This document shows, one piece after another, positions 52,161-63,716 of a stretch of DNA of 64,000 nt. Each line of letters begins with the position of its first letter. The stretch's first letter is position 1. Origin of the DNA: Harmonia axyridis (taxonomy: Eukaryota; Arthropoda; Insecta; Coleoptera; Coccinellidae); the NCBI RefSeq assembly GCF_914767665.1, contig NC_059507.1, positions 19,160,718-19,224,717 on the forward strand, read 5' to 3'. The notes under the pieces were generated by a model that saw nothing but the letters and a program-made list of their open reading frames with translations, did no database searches and was not told where the DNA came from. Made by a program: the position numbers and the translations under genes.

Positions 52161-53690
52161 AGAGAGTTATTGCAACGCACAAATAAGCGATCTTTTATTA
52201 AAGGATCCTCTATCGTGGACGTTAAAAGTGAACTATTGCAAGGTGCTTTTAACGAAAGTCAGTAAAGTGACAGATCTTTAAATTTGACATATTTTGTCAC
52301 CTTCATTTTGTATTCTGATAAATAAAATAATTCATTTGGTAAAAGTTCAAAATCGAAAATGAAAGAACAAATAGCGTTAGCAGTTTTAGCTGGGACCATT
52401 ATTGAGGAATTGATTTTTCATAATAGACACAGTTGGTGTAGAAAATATATCAAAACCAATTCAAACAAATCGACTAGTTGACTTGGAAAATTTTTACTGC
52501 AATTACTTACATTACTTACATTATCGAAATTTATTTTTATAACTCCAATCTTCATTGTGGAAAATCATGGACACTTCTAAGATAATTTGAATGCACATAA
52601 GTGGCTTTATAGAAATAGTTATCAGCTATATGTACAGGTAAGCTATTAGCTGAATTGAACTTAAATTATTATATATCATATTACCTTAATTCGTTTTTAG
52701 TCTACCAATTCGTAATATGGGAGGAGCCGTACCAAACTACTGGGGTTTTATCGATGGAACTATTAGAGAAATTTTTGGACGAAGTATCATCACTATGTAA
52801 AATATCAGTCTACTTTATGTACCTGTTTGAATGGAAGTCAATCAAGTATTTCTTTTTATGTGAAACCACCAGTATTGGAAGATTATTCTGTTTAACAGAA
52901 TTATGTTATGTATTTTTGTACTTTTTCCTACAATAATTTTGAAAAAAGTGTACTTAACGTATAATTTTATAATAACATTACTGATAATTAATTTGGTTCT
53001 GCATTGTGATTTGCTTTTTTTATACTATGTTGATCCAATATATAAAAAAGTACTTAGGTAACAAGTTTATTATTTTTCTTTCAAAACAATCCCATTGGTG
53101 TGTCCATATTACAGAATGAATTATTTATATTCAATATAAAAAAAATAATATTCAGTATGCACAAGCATTCTATAACAATACTACATTATACATATAGGTA
53201 AATTCTTATTTCTAATAAAATTCAGGATTTATCAGTATTATTTTTAATTCTTTTAGTAGGTTCAAATTAAATATTTTTCGTTGAGAATCGTTTAAGTTCT
53301 TGAAAAATTCGTTATTAAGGGCAATTTTTTTTTCTCGAATGAAATGGTTCCCACAGATGCCCAAAATCAAGAAATAAAATTTCTCAAAAAGTTTACTTCA
53401 TTACTTTGTTTACCTAAACAGCTACAAATATTTATAGGTTAGTTCTTGCTGAATAACGACGGCAAATATTCGGCATAAACAGATATCTGTCAAAATAAAA
53501 GATCCTTAAATAAAAGTTGGTCGCCTGTATTTAAATAAAGTAAGGGATATTATTAGTATTCTGTGGTAAGGGAGGCGTGTATTTTAGATTTAGGCAATCT
53601 TTAATATCTGACTCAATGCGCATGCGTACATGTCAAAATAAGAGATCCTGTAATAAAAGATCGCTTATTTGTGTGTTGCAATAACTCTCT
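52161..53690 (+). mobile_element. Harbinger-derived 1.5-kb repeat, copy 3
   Basis: Complete 1530-bp copy, 23 bp after copy 2 in the same orientation. AAT flanks both ends. Transposase relics: MKEQIALAVLAGTIIEELIF near 52366, and near 52700-52790 the frame RNMGGAVPNYWGFIDGTIRE, whose FIDGT holds the first catalytic Asp of Harbinger nucleases. Stops elsewhere. It has an 18-bp insert at 53548 absent from copies 1 and 2. Confidence 0.8.
53548..53565. repeat. 18-bp insert with 8-bp duplication inside copy 3
   Basis: GTAAGGGA at 53540-53547 and 53566-53573 flank an insert ending CTGTG. Copies 1 and 2 have a single GTAAGGGA-like site here, so this is a true insertion. Its left end lacks the CACAG expected for the family. 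Confidence 0.6.
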
Positions 53691-53981
53691 AATAATGACT
53701 TTTGGTGAGTTTTTAATAACTTATATTGATTTAATCTACTCTAAAAATTTTACAGGGTTGATAATTTGCATAAGGGCCATTTTGCAATATTTGAGCATAA
53801 AGAGAGGGTGGCATATGTTGTCTGCTAGCCATCAAGAGCGGCTTTTATTTTTTCATTGAACTGGAATCTCAACTCGTATATTGGTAAATTTTTCATTTAT
53901 TGAATAGTTTATTTCATTATAATAGACCTCCTTTCTCTATGGCCATACTTGTCATTTCCATCTTTTTTCTTTTGATTTGAT

Positions 53982-54013
53982 CATAGACCTAATAAATGTA
54001 TATTAGGTCTATG
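53982..54013. repeat. Short palindromic insert (32 bp) with 8-bp duplication
   Basis: CATAGACCTAATA and its exact inverse with a 6-base centre. GATTTGAT at 53974-53981 and 54014-54021. Confidence 0.85.
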
Positions 54014-54073
54014 GATTTGATACATTAATTAAAACGATCAAAAGCGATGTGTAACCGAGTTACCGAGTATGAT

Positions 54074-54107
54074 CACAGATTACGGATAACATAATCCGTA
54101 ATATGTG
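54074..54107. repeat. Short palindromic insert (34 bp) with 8-bp duplication
   Basis: CACAGATTACGGAT with near-inverse ATCCGTAATATGTG. AGTATGAT at 54066-54073 and 54108-54115. Confidence 0.85.
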
Positions 54108-54115
54108 AGTATGAT

Positions 54116-55527
54116 CGTGCAAAGTCGTGAAACAAAACACAAAATGTTTACTATTTCTGGTTACAAAAATATCACTAAAAATTGCTATGGTTCATCATAG
54201 AAATAACCAGTTTAAATTATTTTCATCATTTTTGTATCCGAAAGATCCTGAATTTTCGAAATTACTATTATTACGAAGGGACGCATACAGTCATGATTTC
54301 ATAAGTTGAAATTCAGATTATATAACGTAAAAATATAGAGAAATGCTATCTCATTTCAAGGAAATCCAATGAAGAGATATCTATTCAATTAAGAGTCGCC
54401 CATGAAAGATCCCATTGAAGATCATTAAAATATGCATATTTTTTTTCACCAAAGGCTCTTCAAAAATTGTTGCATTACTGATGGACACTGGATACTAACC
54501 TGCTTGCAAAATTCTTATCAAATAAATGTTATGGATAATTTTAACTGTGGTCTTAACTGGTGAAGAAAACAGAAAAAACTGGTTGATAAATTTAAATAGT
54601 GTAGCTTAGTGAATGGAAGAGCCATATCATAATAAGACAGAAATAAAATTCAAAGAATCCATTTAGTATATGAAAAATTTCGACATCACAGTTGTACTGT
54701 TACTTTCAAAATTGGAACCAATTCATCAGCCGATGTGTAAATTACTTTCTAAAGTCACTATTTATTGAAACTGTTGATGACATGAATGATTGATTAAACT
54801 TGTATGAAAAATATAGGTACTATTTGTACTCGAGTTTTCTGTTTTTATTGAAATGCTTTTATACTAGTTTCGATTAAATTACATAAATATTTTGCCCATA
54901 ACAGCTTTAACTCACTCACTAAAAGCATTTTTGCATTCTATTATTATCTTCAAGTGGGTAAGAGGTGAAGAAATTTTTGAAGTAACTCTTCTGAATATAT
55001 TTTCCATGAAATACTCAGTAAAAATTCTATAAAGCAATTAGAATTTATTAGATTTTTGAATAACTCATTGAAGAACAAAAAACAGATATAACAATAATTA
55101 ATTTCAAAATAGAATATAAATAAACTATAGATGCAATGCCAAGACTTTGTTTACAGATTTTTTTCATATAGTTTGATATAATATAACTTCGGTCATGCAG
55201 AAAAGGTATCAATTTAGCATCCCAATTATAAAATAATTCTCCCTTCATAGATTTATATAATCCTCATTCCTCCAGATGAATGAATTTCACATTTTGTTGC
55301 AAATTTTCTCTGTATTCACCATAAAATCGTACACAACTTATTATATTTTTCTGTTTATCAATAAGAATTTTCCTTTTATTAACTGTTTTGAACTTTTAAC
55401 CAATTAAGTTTATGTAATGTTGTATTTGATTGATTAAAATCCAGATGCTTTTTGGTCAAATTTCATCCAGGCTGATATATTGGTTGCTTTTGGCTCGGCT
55501 TTTGGTAACAATCAAATCTCAAATCAT
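54116..55527. other. AT-rich intergenic DNA
   Basis: Only short frames without recognisable motifs (for example 54127-54309). No repeats in common with the rest of the window noticed. Confidence 0.45.
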
Positions 55528-55761
55528 TCAATGATTCTTTGAAGGTGAAATCGTATTGCACAGGTTTTCTTCCACTAATAATCCAGGTTGTAATGACTTG
55601 CCTTCTTCTTTTTTCAAACAGTACTGTGAGAAATACTCAAATAAACTAATCAATGTGTGTTTGAAATTGATACAACTTTTAAGTTTCAAAATTTCTTCGA
55701 TCGAAAACCAATAACACAAACAACACAGAATACTAATAATAACAAACAAATTGAAATCCAT
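55528..55761 (-). CDS. Possible small membrane-anchored protein (hypothetical)
   Basis: 77 residues from ATG at 55761. The N-terminal hydrophobic segment (FNLFVIISILCCLCYWF) would be a signal anchor, followed by a mostly polar tail (SQYCLKKEEGKSLQPGLLVE). Not recognised. A stronger-than-background codon pattern is suspected but untested. It could be one exon of a longer gene. Confidence 0.25.
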   Translation of the reverse strand: MDFNLFVIISILCCLCYWFSIEEILKLKSCINFKHTLISLFEYFSQYCLKKEEGKSLQPGLLVEENLCNTISPSKNH

Positions 55762-56253
55762 AGACAAATAATGCTGAAATCTAACCTCCTGCCAATGACA
55801 TTTCCAATGCCAACCCGAAATCTGCAATTCAAAATGTTACTGAAGGAGCCAGTACCAACTTAATTTCGATTTTCCAAAGCCACCCGGGATGTCAATAATT
55901 CCTGAATGGACTGTAGAATGAATTCAAATATTTGAAATAGAAAGAGAGTTTCAAGAATTGCTTACACACTATAATGAAAGATATACATATAGGTTCATAA
56001 TGGCACAGAACTTATGAATAACAAATAAGAATCTTAATTTGTTGATAGCGCTACCTGCAGTTGACTTAACGAAGCTTAACTTATATTCTCAAAATTGGCA
56101 AAACAAAATCTAATCAGTCAATACACCAGGTTTTTAGACATCTTATGTGCAAATAAAAACATTTCCATTTACAATGGTGGTGCTACCGCAGTAGAATCTA
56201 ATTGGACTATATTATGAAATGAAACAATCATAATTGAATAATAGAAAGATCTT

Positions 56254-56259
56254 TTTATT
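56254..56259 (-). terminator. ING poly(A) signal
   Basis: AATAAA on the - strand, 127 bp after the ING stop codon. Confidence 0.5.
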
Positions 56260-56385
56260 AGTACATACAATAAAAAATTGCATAATAAAAATTTAAAATA
56301 GGATCTGCCAAAATATCCTAGGGGGGACGCAAAACGAATAATACAAACACAAACAAGAAATATGTCTACAACCAATTCCTTGGAG

Positions 56386-57535
56386 TTATGTTTTCTCCTC
56401 CTTTTCCTTATTGTACTTTTCTAACTCCCTAAGGAATTGTGCTTTAGGTTTCATAACATTCGGTCTATCACCGCGGCACTTAGGGCAATACCATTTGCCC
56501 TTAGGTTTTGTTGTAAGAGATACACAAGAGAAATGAAACCATTCTATCGGGCAAAGATCATTATCACACATAATCATTTCACCATAAGAAATTTGATCAC
56601 ATAAACAATAAGTTGGTTCATCAGGGTCAATAACAGGCTCTTCTTCCTTAGAAGAATGGTCTTCTCGTTGTGCTTGAGTATTCTGTCTCGACTTCCTTTT
56701 CTTCTTTTTACCAGTACTTGTCTTCCTTTGAGAGGAATTTGGAACAGATTGATTTTGAGTTTTAGATGGGGTTTCTACCATAGGTTCAACATGATTATTT
56801 TCTATATAACTATCATTTCTTCCCCCTCGACGTGACCTTTTATTGGATCTTTCTGCTAATGGTACTGCTGAATTATTTGTAGCACCAGAGGAAGTTGGTA
56901 AAGGAACATCTCTATTTTCATTTGAATTTTGGTCTTCTCTTGACATATCTGAAAATGAAGTTATTTGAATCAAAATAAAGTCCTGAGAAAAATTCATTAA
57001 AAGGTGAAGATTATAACCACATGAAATGAGTATCTTTTGGTACTACTGATTTTTCAAGAAGAGAAATATGATTTGCTCTCCTCTAAATATTGGAAATTAA
57101 AAAATATATTTTTTTCCAATATAATGGAAGTTACCTAGATTTCGAAGATCTTGGTTTACCAGTCTACACCTTAGTTCTATCTTATCATTCATGGTTTGAA
57201 CTATAGCCATCTTTTCATCACCTATTTCTTGAGCTGCACTCAAAGCTCTTTGCATCTTTGATAAACATTTCTGTTTTTGTTTAGGATTTTCGTCTGCTTG
57301 ATTTTTCCAGTGTTTTGCTTCCTTGACTTTTGCTGCAGAAAACAGTTTGAAATAATTAATTGCGAAAAGGGCATCTAAATATTATAAAAATAGTATTACC
57401 CATAAAACAAACATGCAATTCTCTTATTCTGGAAACTAGCCTTTGCACTTCATCTGGAAAATTTTCAACAGTGTCTAAATAATTTTCCACATAAGTAGCA
57501 GCATTGAGAGCTTCAGAAGATGGTTGATTTATCAT
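56386..57535 (-). CDS. ING: Inhibitor of growth (ING1/ING2-type) PHD-finger protein
   Basis: Three exons on the - strand: 57535-57400, 57332-57135, 56948-56386, joined in frame to 298 residues with GT-AG introns of 67 and 186 bp. The N-terminal ING helical domain begins YVENYLDTVENFPDEVQRLV and continues through exon 2 (IGDEKMAIVQTMNDKIELR). A basic, Ser-rich linker has a KKKKRKSR nuclear-localisation-like stretch. The C-terminal PHD finger is YCLCDQISYGEMIMCDNDLC then PIEWFHFSC and KWYCPKC, with all Cys4-His-Cys3 ligands. ING proteins read H3K4me3 and recruit histone acetyltransferase or deacetylase complexes. The length and N-terminus favour ING1/2 over ING3/4/5. Its start faces COPS3. Confidence 0.93.
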
Positions 57536-58127
57536 CGTTGAAAATTGTTCAAAGAAGCATTTCCCTGGAATACTCGTTAATATTTCAGTTCAGATTTGAC
57601 ATAGAAAATTTTCACAAAAAGGGGCTGTCAGTTTGACAATGACTCGTAAACAAACAAAATGGTTACATGAACAAAAATTTTATTGTCTATGAGAATTCTG
57701 TCAAAATTTTAATAAAAATTATTTTAATTAAGCTTATTTTTGGTGATAAGTTTTTCAATTAGAATAATATGCTTTCATCTTTGTTTTTATATGAGAAGTC
57801 AATTCAAACAAGCACGATAATCATGTGAAAATTCTATGATTCAAATATGTTAAATTCAAGTATTACTCTAACTTACTGTTGAAATAATCTCTAAATCAAA
57901 AATTTGTTAATAAAATTCTGAAAATAAATTGTAATCCATTTTTATATTGTATTATTTCTGTGGCTATAACTGATCAATGTAAATTCCTAATTCTGTGTTT
58001 GTCAAAAGTTATTACTTGTCAAAAGATGTTTGCACATTGATATTTAATGTATTTATTATTGTAAAGTAATTTCTGGTTAATATATATCTTGAAGAGAAAA
58101 TTCCAAAAAATCTGAGTGACATACATC
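57536..58127. promoter_or_regulatory. Divergent ING/COPS3 promoter region
   Basis: 592 bp separate the two start codons, on opposite strands. It contains both 5' UTRs and no other gene. No TATA box at a credible distance was noticed, as is common for housekeeping genes. Sharing of a promoter is inferred from spacing only. Confidence 0.5.
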
Positions 58128-59420
58128 ATGACGTCTTCAATAATGGATCACTTTATGAATTCAGTTAAAGCGCACATTACAAATGGATCTATCAGAGAAT
58201 TGGCTGAATATTTATCCAAATCGGAAGAATTAATACAAAAAAATGTTAATCAAGTGGACACCATCTTAGCTGCTCTTGATTTCCAACAATATACCTTACC
58301 AGTGCTTTATCTTCTCTTCGCAAAATATGAATATGTTACACCAATAACTGAAACCACTGCATTGACACAAACATTGGAATTTATTAATAGTTGTAATGGA
58401 GAACATATCCGTTTAGTTCCTGGTATGTTTGTTGATTTGTGCCATTACTTCACCAAGTATTTAATTTCAACCAAACAACCTATGTTAGGAATTACGGTAT
58501 TACGTAAAGCAATCTTCAAATTACGTTTAAATGATTCTCAGTTGACATCTATACATGCTGATATTTGCCAACTATGCTTATTAGCTAAATGTATGAAACC
58601 TGCACTGGATTTTTTGGATATTGATATTACTAATATATGTGTAGAAGTTTCTGGTTCAACAGGAGGACACATTTTTGATGCCAAATATTTCCTCTTATAT
58701 TACTACTATGGTGGTATGATCTATTTGTCTTTAAAAAATCTGGATAGAGCTTTATATTTCTTTGAGGTAGCTATAACTACTCCTGCACATGCAGTTTCTC
58801 ATATCATGTTGGAATCTTATAAGAAGTACATACTAGTTTCTTTGTTACTTTATGGGAGGGAACAACCTATCCCTAAGTATGCTTCTCATGTAGTAAGTAG
58901 GTTTATGAAGCCATTGTCTCAGGCCTATAGTTCCCTTGCAGCTGCATTTGAAATGAATAGCAATTCAGAATTGCAAAATATAATCTCTAAAAATTCAGAT
59001 ATATTTACAAGAGATAATAATATGGGACTTGTTAAACAAGTAAAGCAAATGATGCATAAGAAAAATATTCAGAGACTAACTAAAACATTTTTGACTTTGA
59101 GCTTGTTTGATGTAGCAAACCGAGTTGGTTTATCTGGTGTTCAAGAAGCTGAACAATATGTCTTACAAATGATTGAAGAAAAACAAATTTATGCTACAAT
59201 AAATCAAAAAGATGGTATGGTAATTTTCTTAGATGAACCCGAAAGGCACTGTGGACCAGAAGTACTGAAAGAATTAGAAGAGGAATTAGCAGTTTGTATG
59301 GAATTAAATAAACAGATTCTGAGTATGGATAGTGAAATACAAGTAAATCCTCAATATGTTAGAAAAGCAACTGGGGTACAAGATGAAGATCAACCAAGCA
59401 AGAGTACCTATGCAATGTGA
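58128..59420 (+). CDS. COPS3: COP9 signalosome complex subunit 3
   Basis: One intronless frame, 430 residues from ATG at 58128; the frame is open four codons further upstream but only to a GTG. Helical repeats fill the N-terminal two thirds (HIRLVPGMFVDLCHYFTKYL). The PCI module lies near 200-365 (YYYYGGMIYLSLKNLDRALY, then RLTKTFLTLSLFDVANRVGL) and ends in IEEKQIYATINQKDGMVIF, the winged-helix part. The signalosome removes NEDD8 from cullins and regulates ubiquitin ligases; subunit 3 is a scaffold. Length is close to the human protein (423). An AATAAA lies at 59511. Confidence 0.95.
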   Translation: MTSSIMDHFMNSVKAHITNGSIRELAEYLSKSEELIQKNVNQVDTILAALDFQQYTLPVLYLLFAKYEYVTPITETTALTQTLEFINSCNGEHIRLVPGMFVDLCHYFTKYLISTKQPMLGITVLRKAIFKLRLNDSQLTSIHADICQLCLLAKCMKPALDFLDIDITNICVEVSGSTGGHIFDAKYFLLYYYYGGMIYLSLKNLDRALYFFEVAITTPAHAVSHIMLESYKKYILVSLLLYGREQPIPKYASHVVSRFMKPLSQAYSSLAAAFEMNSNSELQNIISKNSDIFTRDNNMGLVKQVKQMMHKKNIQRLTKTFLTLSLFDVANRVGLSGVQEAEQYVLQMIEEKQIYATINQKDGMVIFLDEPERHCGPEVLKELEEELAVCMELNKQILSMDSEIQVNPQYVRKATGVQDEDQPSKSTYAM

Positions 59421-59510
59421 TAAACTATTCTTTGAATTTAGAGTGATTTAGTTAACAATCACCATGTTTTTGTCAATTTTGTTGCTTTATATTGTGTACT
59501 GAAAGTGAAA

Positions 59511-59516
59511 AATAAA
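59511..59516 (+). terminator. COPS3 poly(A) signal
   Basis: AATAAA 91 bp after the COPS3 stop codon. Confidence 0.6.
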
Positions 59517-59814
59517 TTTCTTATTATCAAGTACTATGATTTAATTATATTTTTGATTAATATTTAGATCCACTATTCCCTGAAAAGAAGAATGTTACAC
59601 TACTTAAAGTTGGGAAATATCAGTAAAAAAAAATTACTCATTACAAATTCTGATATTCCATCAAACGATTTTGAAAATACTTGCAAACATTGAAATATTT
59701 TTATTTCATTAAGTTATTTGAAAATCAGGAATGAACAATTAAAGTTATCTGTGAAATTTATTTTCCTTGAACACTTAAAATTCTCAGCAGTGTAACTAAC
59801 AATGTCTGGATCTA

Positions 59815-61369
59815 CAGGGTGGCCACTTTTTCAATGGGATTGTATTGGTAACTTTTAAACTATAAGAGTTAGAAGGTCGGTCAAATGGAGAAAAAGTTGC
59901 ATGCATAGAAGCATTATCAAGCAGTTCAAACAAATCGAGATTATCAGGGCCGGTTTTCGAGATATCATAAGAAAAGTAAATTATGTCATTTTGATTTTTC
60001 TTTTTTTCCCACTTTATTTCAAATATTATCAAAAAATGTTACAGAAATTTTTTATTCGACAGTAAATTATCCTCAATTTGACGTAATCAGATTTCATATC
60101 CAACGTTTCGTACTCTCTGGGCCACCCTCAACCTCATTTTTTTCAATACGGACCTGCATATTTTATGACATTTTTCGAAATAACTTTTAACGCTGAATTC
60201 AACGATATATCATACAATGTCATTCGAAGTTGATTTTAGGTGATTTTGACCCTCATCCAAATTTAATGGTGTGTATGTAAGAAAAAACAAGTCTATTAAC
60301 GATATCAATGTTCTGACCCAAATTCAATCGAACCCAGAAAAAAAATCGAGAACTAGTGAATGGAATTTTTCAAAAACTGCTGTTAATAAAATAGTCAAAA
60401 GACGCGAATACAATGATTTTAAATTTGAATACCAAGCCTTGCAAAAATTATATCGTAATGATCTCAAAATAAAGTTCGATTCTGTAATTTGTTTCAACGA
60501 TTCAAATGACTTTAAACAATAGTGATACCTCGCGAGAAAATGAGGAATGTTTTGGAAGGTATTCAAGTAGACCAAACAAGCAAATGTATAAGAAGTATGG
60601 GTTCCAGAACCTTAAAGTGCAATTTACAAAATGGTTGACATTTCGAACACTTACTTCATTAATTTTCATTTACTTTCGAATAATCATTTGATTTTTCTTT
60701 CATTAAATGATACTTTCGTTTAATTATTATGAATTGAAATATTTAAATGATTATTATAAAAGAAGAACCAAGAAACCAGTATACTGATGGTTTCTTGCTT
60801 TGATTCTAATATGTTCCATTTAGTTCAAGATGGGTAAGTTGATTTTCTTATCGAAATTTATTGCATATTGCATGTTGTTAATTAAACTAAATGAAGGTAA
60901 TACAGATCCGACCCAAAGAAAATTGGAAAAGGGTCAAAATCACCTGAAAATCTACTTTGAATGACATTGTATGATATATCGTTGAATTCAGCGTTGAAAG
61001 TTATTTCGAAAAATGTTATAAAATATGCAGGTCCGTATTGAAAAAAATGAGGTTGAGGGTGGCCCAGAGAGTACGAAACGTTGGATACGAAATCTGATTA
61101 CGTCAAATTGAGGATAATTTACTGTCGAATAAAAAATTCCTGTAACATTTTTTGATGATATTTGAAATGAAGTGGGAAAAGAAGAAAAATCAAAACGACA
61201 TAATTTACTCTTCTTATGATATCTCGAAAACCGGCCCTGATAATCTCGATTCGTTTGAACTGCTTGATAATGCTTCTATGCATGCAACTTTTTCTCCATT
61301 TGACCGACCTTCTAACTCTTATGGTTTAAAAGTTACCAATACAATCCCATTGAAAAAGTGGCCATCCTG
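59815..61369. mobile_element. Non-autonomous TIR element with inverted ends of about 430 bp
   Basis: Begins CAGGGTGGCCACTTTTTCAA and ends with its inverse; the inverted repeats run to about 60258 and back from about 60930. TA on both flanks (59813-59814, 61370-61371) fits a Tc1/mariner-type duplication. The unique middle holds only short frames (60271-60522) with no transposase motifs. It separates COPS3 from EXOSC8. Confidence 0.7.
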
Positions 61370-61446
61370 TATACAAAATGTTGATGCATTTCAAAACAGT
61401 ATCCATAACCTTTTTCCTCAGTTTGATGCATATTATTGCTCAGAGC

Positions 61447-61500
61447 CATAGACCTAATATCCATTATTGGATATTGGATATTATGGATATTAGGTCTATG
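61447..61500. repeat. Short palindromic insert (54 bp) with 8-bp duplication
   Basis: Arms of 18 bp (CATAGACCTAATATCCAT and exact inverse). CTCAGAGC at 61439-61446 and 61501-61508. Confidence 0.88.
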
Positions 61501-61658
61501 CTCAGAGCATAATAAATATAAAAGTTATTGTTCTGAAACTTTTTGTTTATTCTAACCTCACTTATAAGATAACATAACCTCAAATGTATGAAAGTCACCC
61601 GCTATATTTCAAAATTATTTTTAATTAATTCAATAGTAATTCTTATTCTCAAAAAAAT

Positions 61659-62698
61659 ATGGAAGAAGAATTCAGGTAATTGGAAACTAATTTTCAATAC
61701 AAAGGAATTGCTTGACATTATTTTTTAGGAGTTTCCAGTATTTTAAGTATTATAAAGAGCATTTCTCGTGTGGTATTAGACCTGATGGCAGAAAATTCGA
61801 CAAGTATCGTCCAGTTGTTTTGAATGTTGGCTCAATAGAAACAGCTGATGGATCAGCTCTCGCTAAAGTTGGAGACACTATAATAATGTGTGGTATCAAG
61901 GCAGTATGTGTGAAATTATAAAGATTTACAATATGTAACTAATTTTTTTAGGAACTTTGTACACCTAAACCCGAAAATAACAAAGAAGGCTTTTTAATTC
62001 CAAATATTGAATTGTCACCACTTTGCTCCCCTAAATTCAAACCTGGTCCACCAAGCGAAGAAGCACAGATTGCTACACAACTAATTGCAGATATAGTGAG
62101 AAGTTCACAGTGTTTAAATTTGGAAGAACTCTGTATATTTCCTGAAAAGCTAGCATGGTGTTTATTCGCTGATTTAGAATGCATTAGTTACGATGGTGCT
62201 TTAGTTGATGCTTGTTTATTAGCCTTAACAACAGCTTTAAAGACTGGTGAGCTCTGAAGATGATTATAAAAATAGTTGTAACCTTCAGTGATGAAAATTT
62301 TCAGTTCGGTTACCAACAGTAGATTATGACCCTGCAACAAACAATAAGATAGTTAAGGAAGAAGAAAAAAAAAATTTAAACATTCAGAGTATCCCTATTT
62401 GTTCAACATTTTCTGTTTTTGAAGAGTAAGTCATTATTTTAATGAACAACAAATGAAAAAATTGTTAAAATGCTGTTTTAGAAAGTTGATTCTATGGGAC
62501 CCCACATCTGAAGAAGAATCTATTTGCTCTTCAATAATCAATATTGTGGTTAAAGATGAACGATTATCCTCTGTTCATAAACCAGGAGGATCCCCGATTT
62601 CTGATGATGATCTGCTGGATTGTATAGAGAAAAGCAAAGAAAGAGCAGGACACATTCATAAATTAATTGAAGAAGCTTTGAAACTATTTAAGCATTGA
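61659..62698 (+). CDS. EXOSC8: Exosome complex component RRP43 (EXOSC8)
   Basis: Five exons join in frame to 274 residues: 61659-61675, 61729-61903, 61952-62246, 62305-62425, 62482-62698. All introns are 48-58 bp with GT-AG ends. The RNase PH fold shows as CGIRPDGRKFDKYRPV, then GSIETADGSALAKVGDT, then KPGPPSEEAQIATQLI, FPEKLAWCLFADLECISYDG, and ILWDPTSEEESICSS. In the eukaryotic exosome this subunit is a catalytically inert ring member that helps thread RNA during 3'-5' processing and decay. Length matches human EXOSC8 (276). The first exon encodes only five codons, so the start relies on the ATG at 61659 and a good donor. Confidence 0.93.
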
Positions 62699-63716
62699 TT
62701 TTCTTAAAATAAAAATTGTGTTTGGAAAGAGTTTTAATTCATTTTTGTCCATCACATTTCAATTAAGATAGCACAAGGTGCGTGAAAAATAAACAGCTTT
62801 TCAGATTAATACTTTGGAAGTACCAAGGGATTAAAAAATTCTTCTATAGGAACAAGATATTGTGTCTGTTTTGTGGTTCCAAATTTTCCACAGTCGTAAG
62901 TTGGAACAAAGTTGGTTTTCACTACTGTGTATGTATGTATTTAGTGACGAAGTCTTTTTAAGGTTGTAGACTACTTTGTGCGGGAACTGCAATTCCGCTA
63001 GGCTAGATGGAACTACCCCAAAATTTTTGGTAGATTATACCTGGCACACCCATTCTACTTGAAGAAACCGCCTGTTTGGTATTTATTGCCCCTAATAAAA
63101 TCTCAACTCTCGATGAATCCCAGCAAAGAGTAAATTTGTGTTTCTGTAAACTTGAGAAATTCAGTTTAGTTTATATAATACTAAATAAGAATATCGCTGA
63201 AACTATTGTGAAGACAGAAATGATACTAAACCACTGTCATGGACGTATTTCGAATATTGATAATAAAAATAGCAATTTATTTGAAATGAGAAAAAACTAC
63301 ATGATCATCTCTGATTGTATGATTTCACAGAAAAAATCAGAAAGAGTGCATATTGGGATTTCCAGAATGAAAAATTTGAGAAGCTTTTGAGTTCTTATTT
63401 CATTCGCCTTTGGAGACCACAACACTGTATATATAGAAATATAAGACATGTGATTTATTTATGTTATTGTTGTCGGTTTGTTTATCTAGATGAGAAGTTC
63501 TGATATTCTTCTGAAATTAAGAATGATCATTCAAATGATTATTTTACATTTGGCACGTATTATAAGATGTAGAAAAAGTTAGTGACGACAATAAGAAATA
63601 GGAAAAAAAATTGTATTTTGTTCTATCTATCGGAACACTTGGGGTTTTTACAGATATATTCAGCTCATCTAAAATCAATATCTAAGCTATGTTTCATTGA
63701 AATCCGATGAAAAGAG
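62699..63716. other. Downstream intergenic DNA
   Basis: No convincing gene. The frame at 63076-63390 (about 100 residues) is open but has no recognisable motif and no flanking splice pattern; it is noted here only as a possibility. Confidence 0.4.

Noticed and set aside
59796..60032. Small gene in the left inverted end of the TIR element
   Set aside because: The same frame appears in the other inverted end (61152-61451) with mostly amino-acid-changing differences; explained by the repeat.
63076..63390. 104-residue open frame near the right edge
   Set aside because: No recognisable motif, no splice context, AT-rich low-complexity composition.
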